Assembly: GCA_027293415.1 (NCBI GenBank)
Contig: JAPUFX010000131.1
Coordinates: 1 to 39,535, forward strand
Direction of reading: 5' to 3'
Length of the DNA stretch: 39,535 nt
From: Candidatus Methylomirabilota bacterium
Lineage (GTDB): Bacteria > Methylomirabilota > Methylomirabilia > Methylomirabilales > CSP1-5
This document shows positions 39,207-39,535 of this stretch, in pieces. The translations under genes and the position numbers were made by a program. Under the pieces are notes generated by a model that was not told the DNA's origin, searched no databases, and was given only the letters and a program-made list of their open reading frames with translations. The first letter of the stretch is position 1. Each line of letters opens with the position of its first letter.

Positions 39207-39518
39207 TTACGGGCGTTCGATGAGGATGTCCCCTCCCTCCGCCTTCACCCGGTAGCTAGGGACAGGCTCGGAGGCAGGTGGGCCCATTGCTTCCCCAGTC
39301 TTGACATCGAACTGGGCACCGTGCCATGGGCACGTCACCGTGTCCCCATCCAGGTCCCCCTCCGAGAGGGGGCCGCCCGAGTGGGTGCAGGTGTCGCCGA
39401 TCGCGTAGAAGGTCCCGTTCTCATTGAAGAGGGCAATCCGTTCTCCCTCCAGTTCCACCAGGATTCCCGTTCCGGCAGCAATATCTTTGGTCTCAGCGAC
39501 CTTGATGAATTCGCCCAT
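39207..39518 (-). CDS. Rieske [2Fe-2S] ferredoxin-like protein
   Basis: A 103-residue single-domain Rieske protein. The cluster ligands are C44 and H46 (CTHSGG) and C63 and H66 (CPWHGAQF). The flanking segments (DIAAGTGILVELEGERIALF, AMGPPASEPVPSYRV) are typical of NirD/BphF-like ferredoxins that pass electrons to oxygenases or reductases. The ATG at 39518 follows GGAGGAAC at the window edge. There is no oxygenase in the window, so the partner is unknown. Confidence 0.93.
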   Translation of the reverse strand: MGEFIKVAETKDIAAGTGILVELEGERIALFNENGTFYAIGDTCTHSGGPLSEGDLDGDTVTCPWHGAQFDVKTGEAMGPPASEPVPSYRVKAEGGDILIERP

Positions 39519-39535
39519 AGTTCCTCCCTTGCAGC

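Overview
The window reads as a chromosomal segment of a GC-rich, Gram-negative-type bacterium. The signs are a Tat-exported lipoprotein, a membrane-anchored M23 peptidase, cytochrome bd oxidase, PilZ proteins and a sigma-54 promoter. Mixed 'candidate phylum' style gene content and heptamer-periodic intergenic repeats would suit an NC10/Methylomirabilota, Rokubacteria or Nitrospirota-like lineage, but that placement is inference and no marker here settles it. No rRNA, tRNA, CRISPR array or prophage was seen.

Layout: (a) 1-9.2 kb, metabolism and transport. A partial aldehyde dehydrogenase is followed by a REC-PilZ response regulator behind a near-consensus sigma-54 promoter. Next is a complete carbohydrate-type ABC importer operon on the minus strand (lipoprotein, ATPase, two permeases) with an intercistronic hairpin, and divergent from it an orphan pair of Dpp/Opp-type ATPases. 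(b) 9.2-15 kb, a decaying accessory block. It holds a three-gene cassette of small proteins ending in a DUF2283 protein, a type ISP-like restriction-methylase split by an 8-bp tandem duplication, a frameshifted double winged-helix regulator and a DUF4238 fragment. (c) 15-21.5 kb: cytochrome bd oxidase (cydAB), a PsiE-like and a DoxX-like membrane protein, threonine synthase, and a small PilZ protein. (d) 21.5-36 kb: AmmeMemoRadiSam protein B with a TIGR01212 radical SAM protein, MnmG, a TGS GTPase, a NUDIX protein coupled to a thiamine-diphosphate decarboxylase, a metallo-beta-lactamase protein, an M23 peptidase, endonuclease IV and others. The gaps carry short tandem repeats, mostly with a 7-bp period. 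(e) 36-39.5 kb: TIGR02757 and JAMM proteins, an AbrB-like protein coupled to an isoaspartyl peptidase, a small exported protein and a Rieske ferredoxin.

The most striking observation is at 29397-29753 (minus). A glutaredoxin-like reading frame with a strong ribosome binding site has an in-frame TGA exactly at the first cysteine of its CxxC motif, giving U-P-T-C. A stem-loop starts just downstream, where a bacterial SECIS element belongs. This is a probable selenoprotein missed by normal ORF calling. Its promoter lies inside the end of an adjacent 198-bp MITE-like element with 18-bp inverted termini and a cloverleaf-like core, so the mobile element may drive the selenoprotein gene.

The other main themes are short-period tandem repeats that extend the C-termini of MnmG and the TIGR02757 protein, and two independent frame breaks in the restriction/regulator block.
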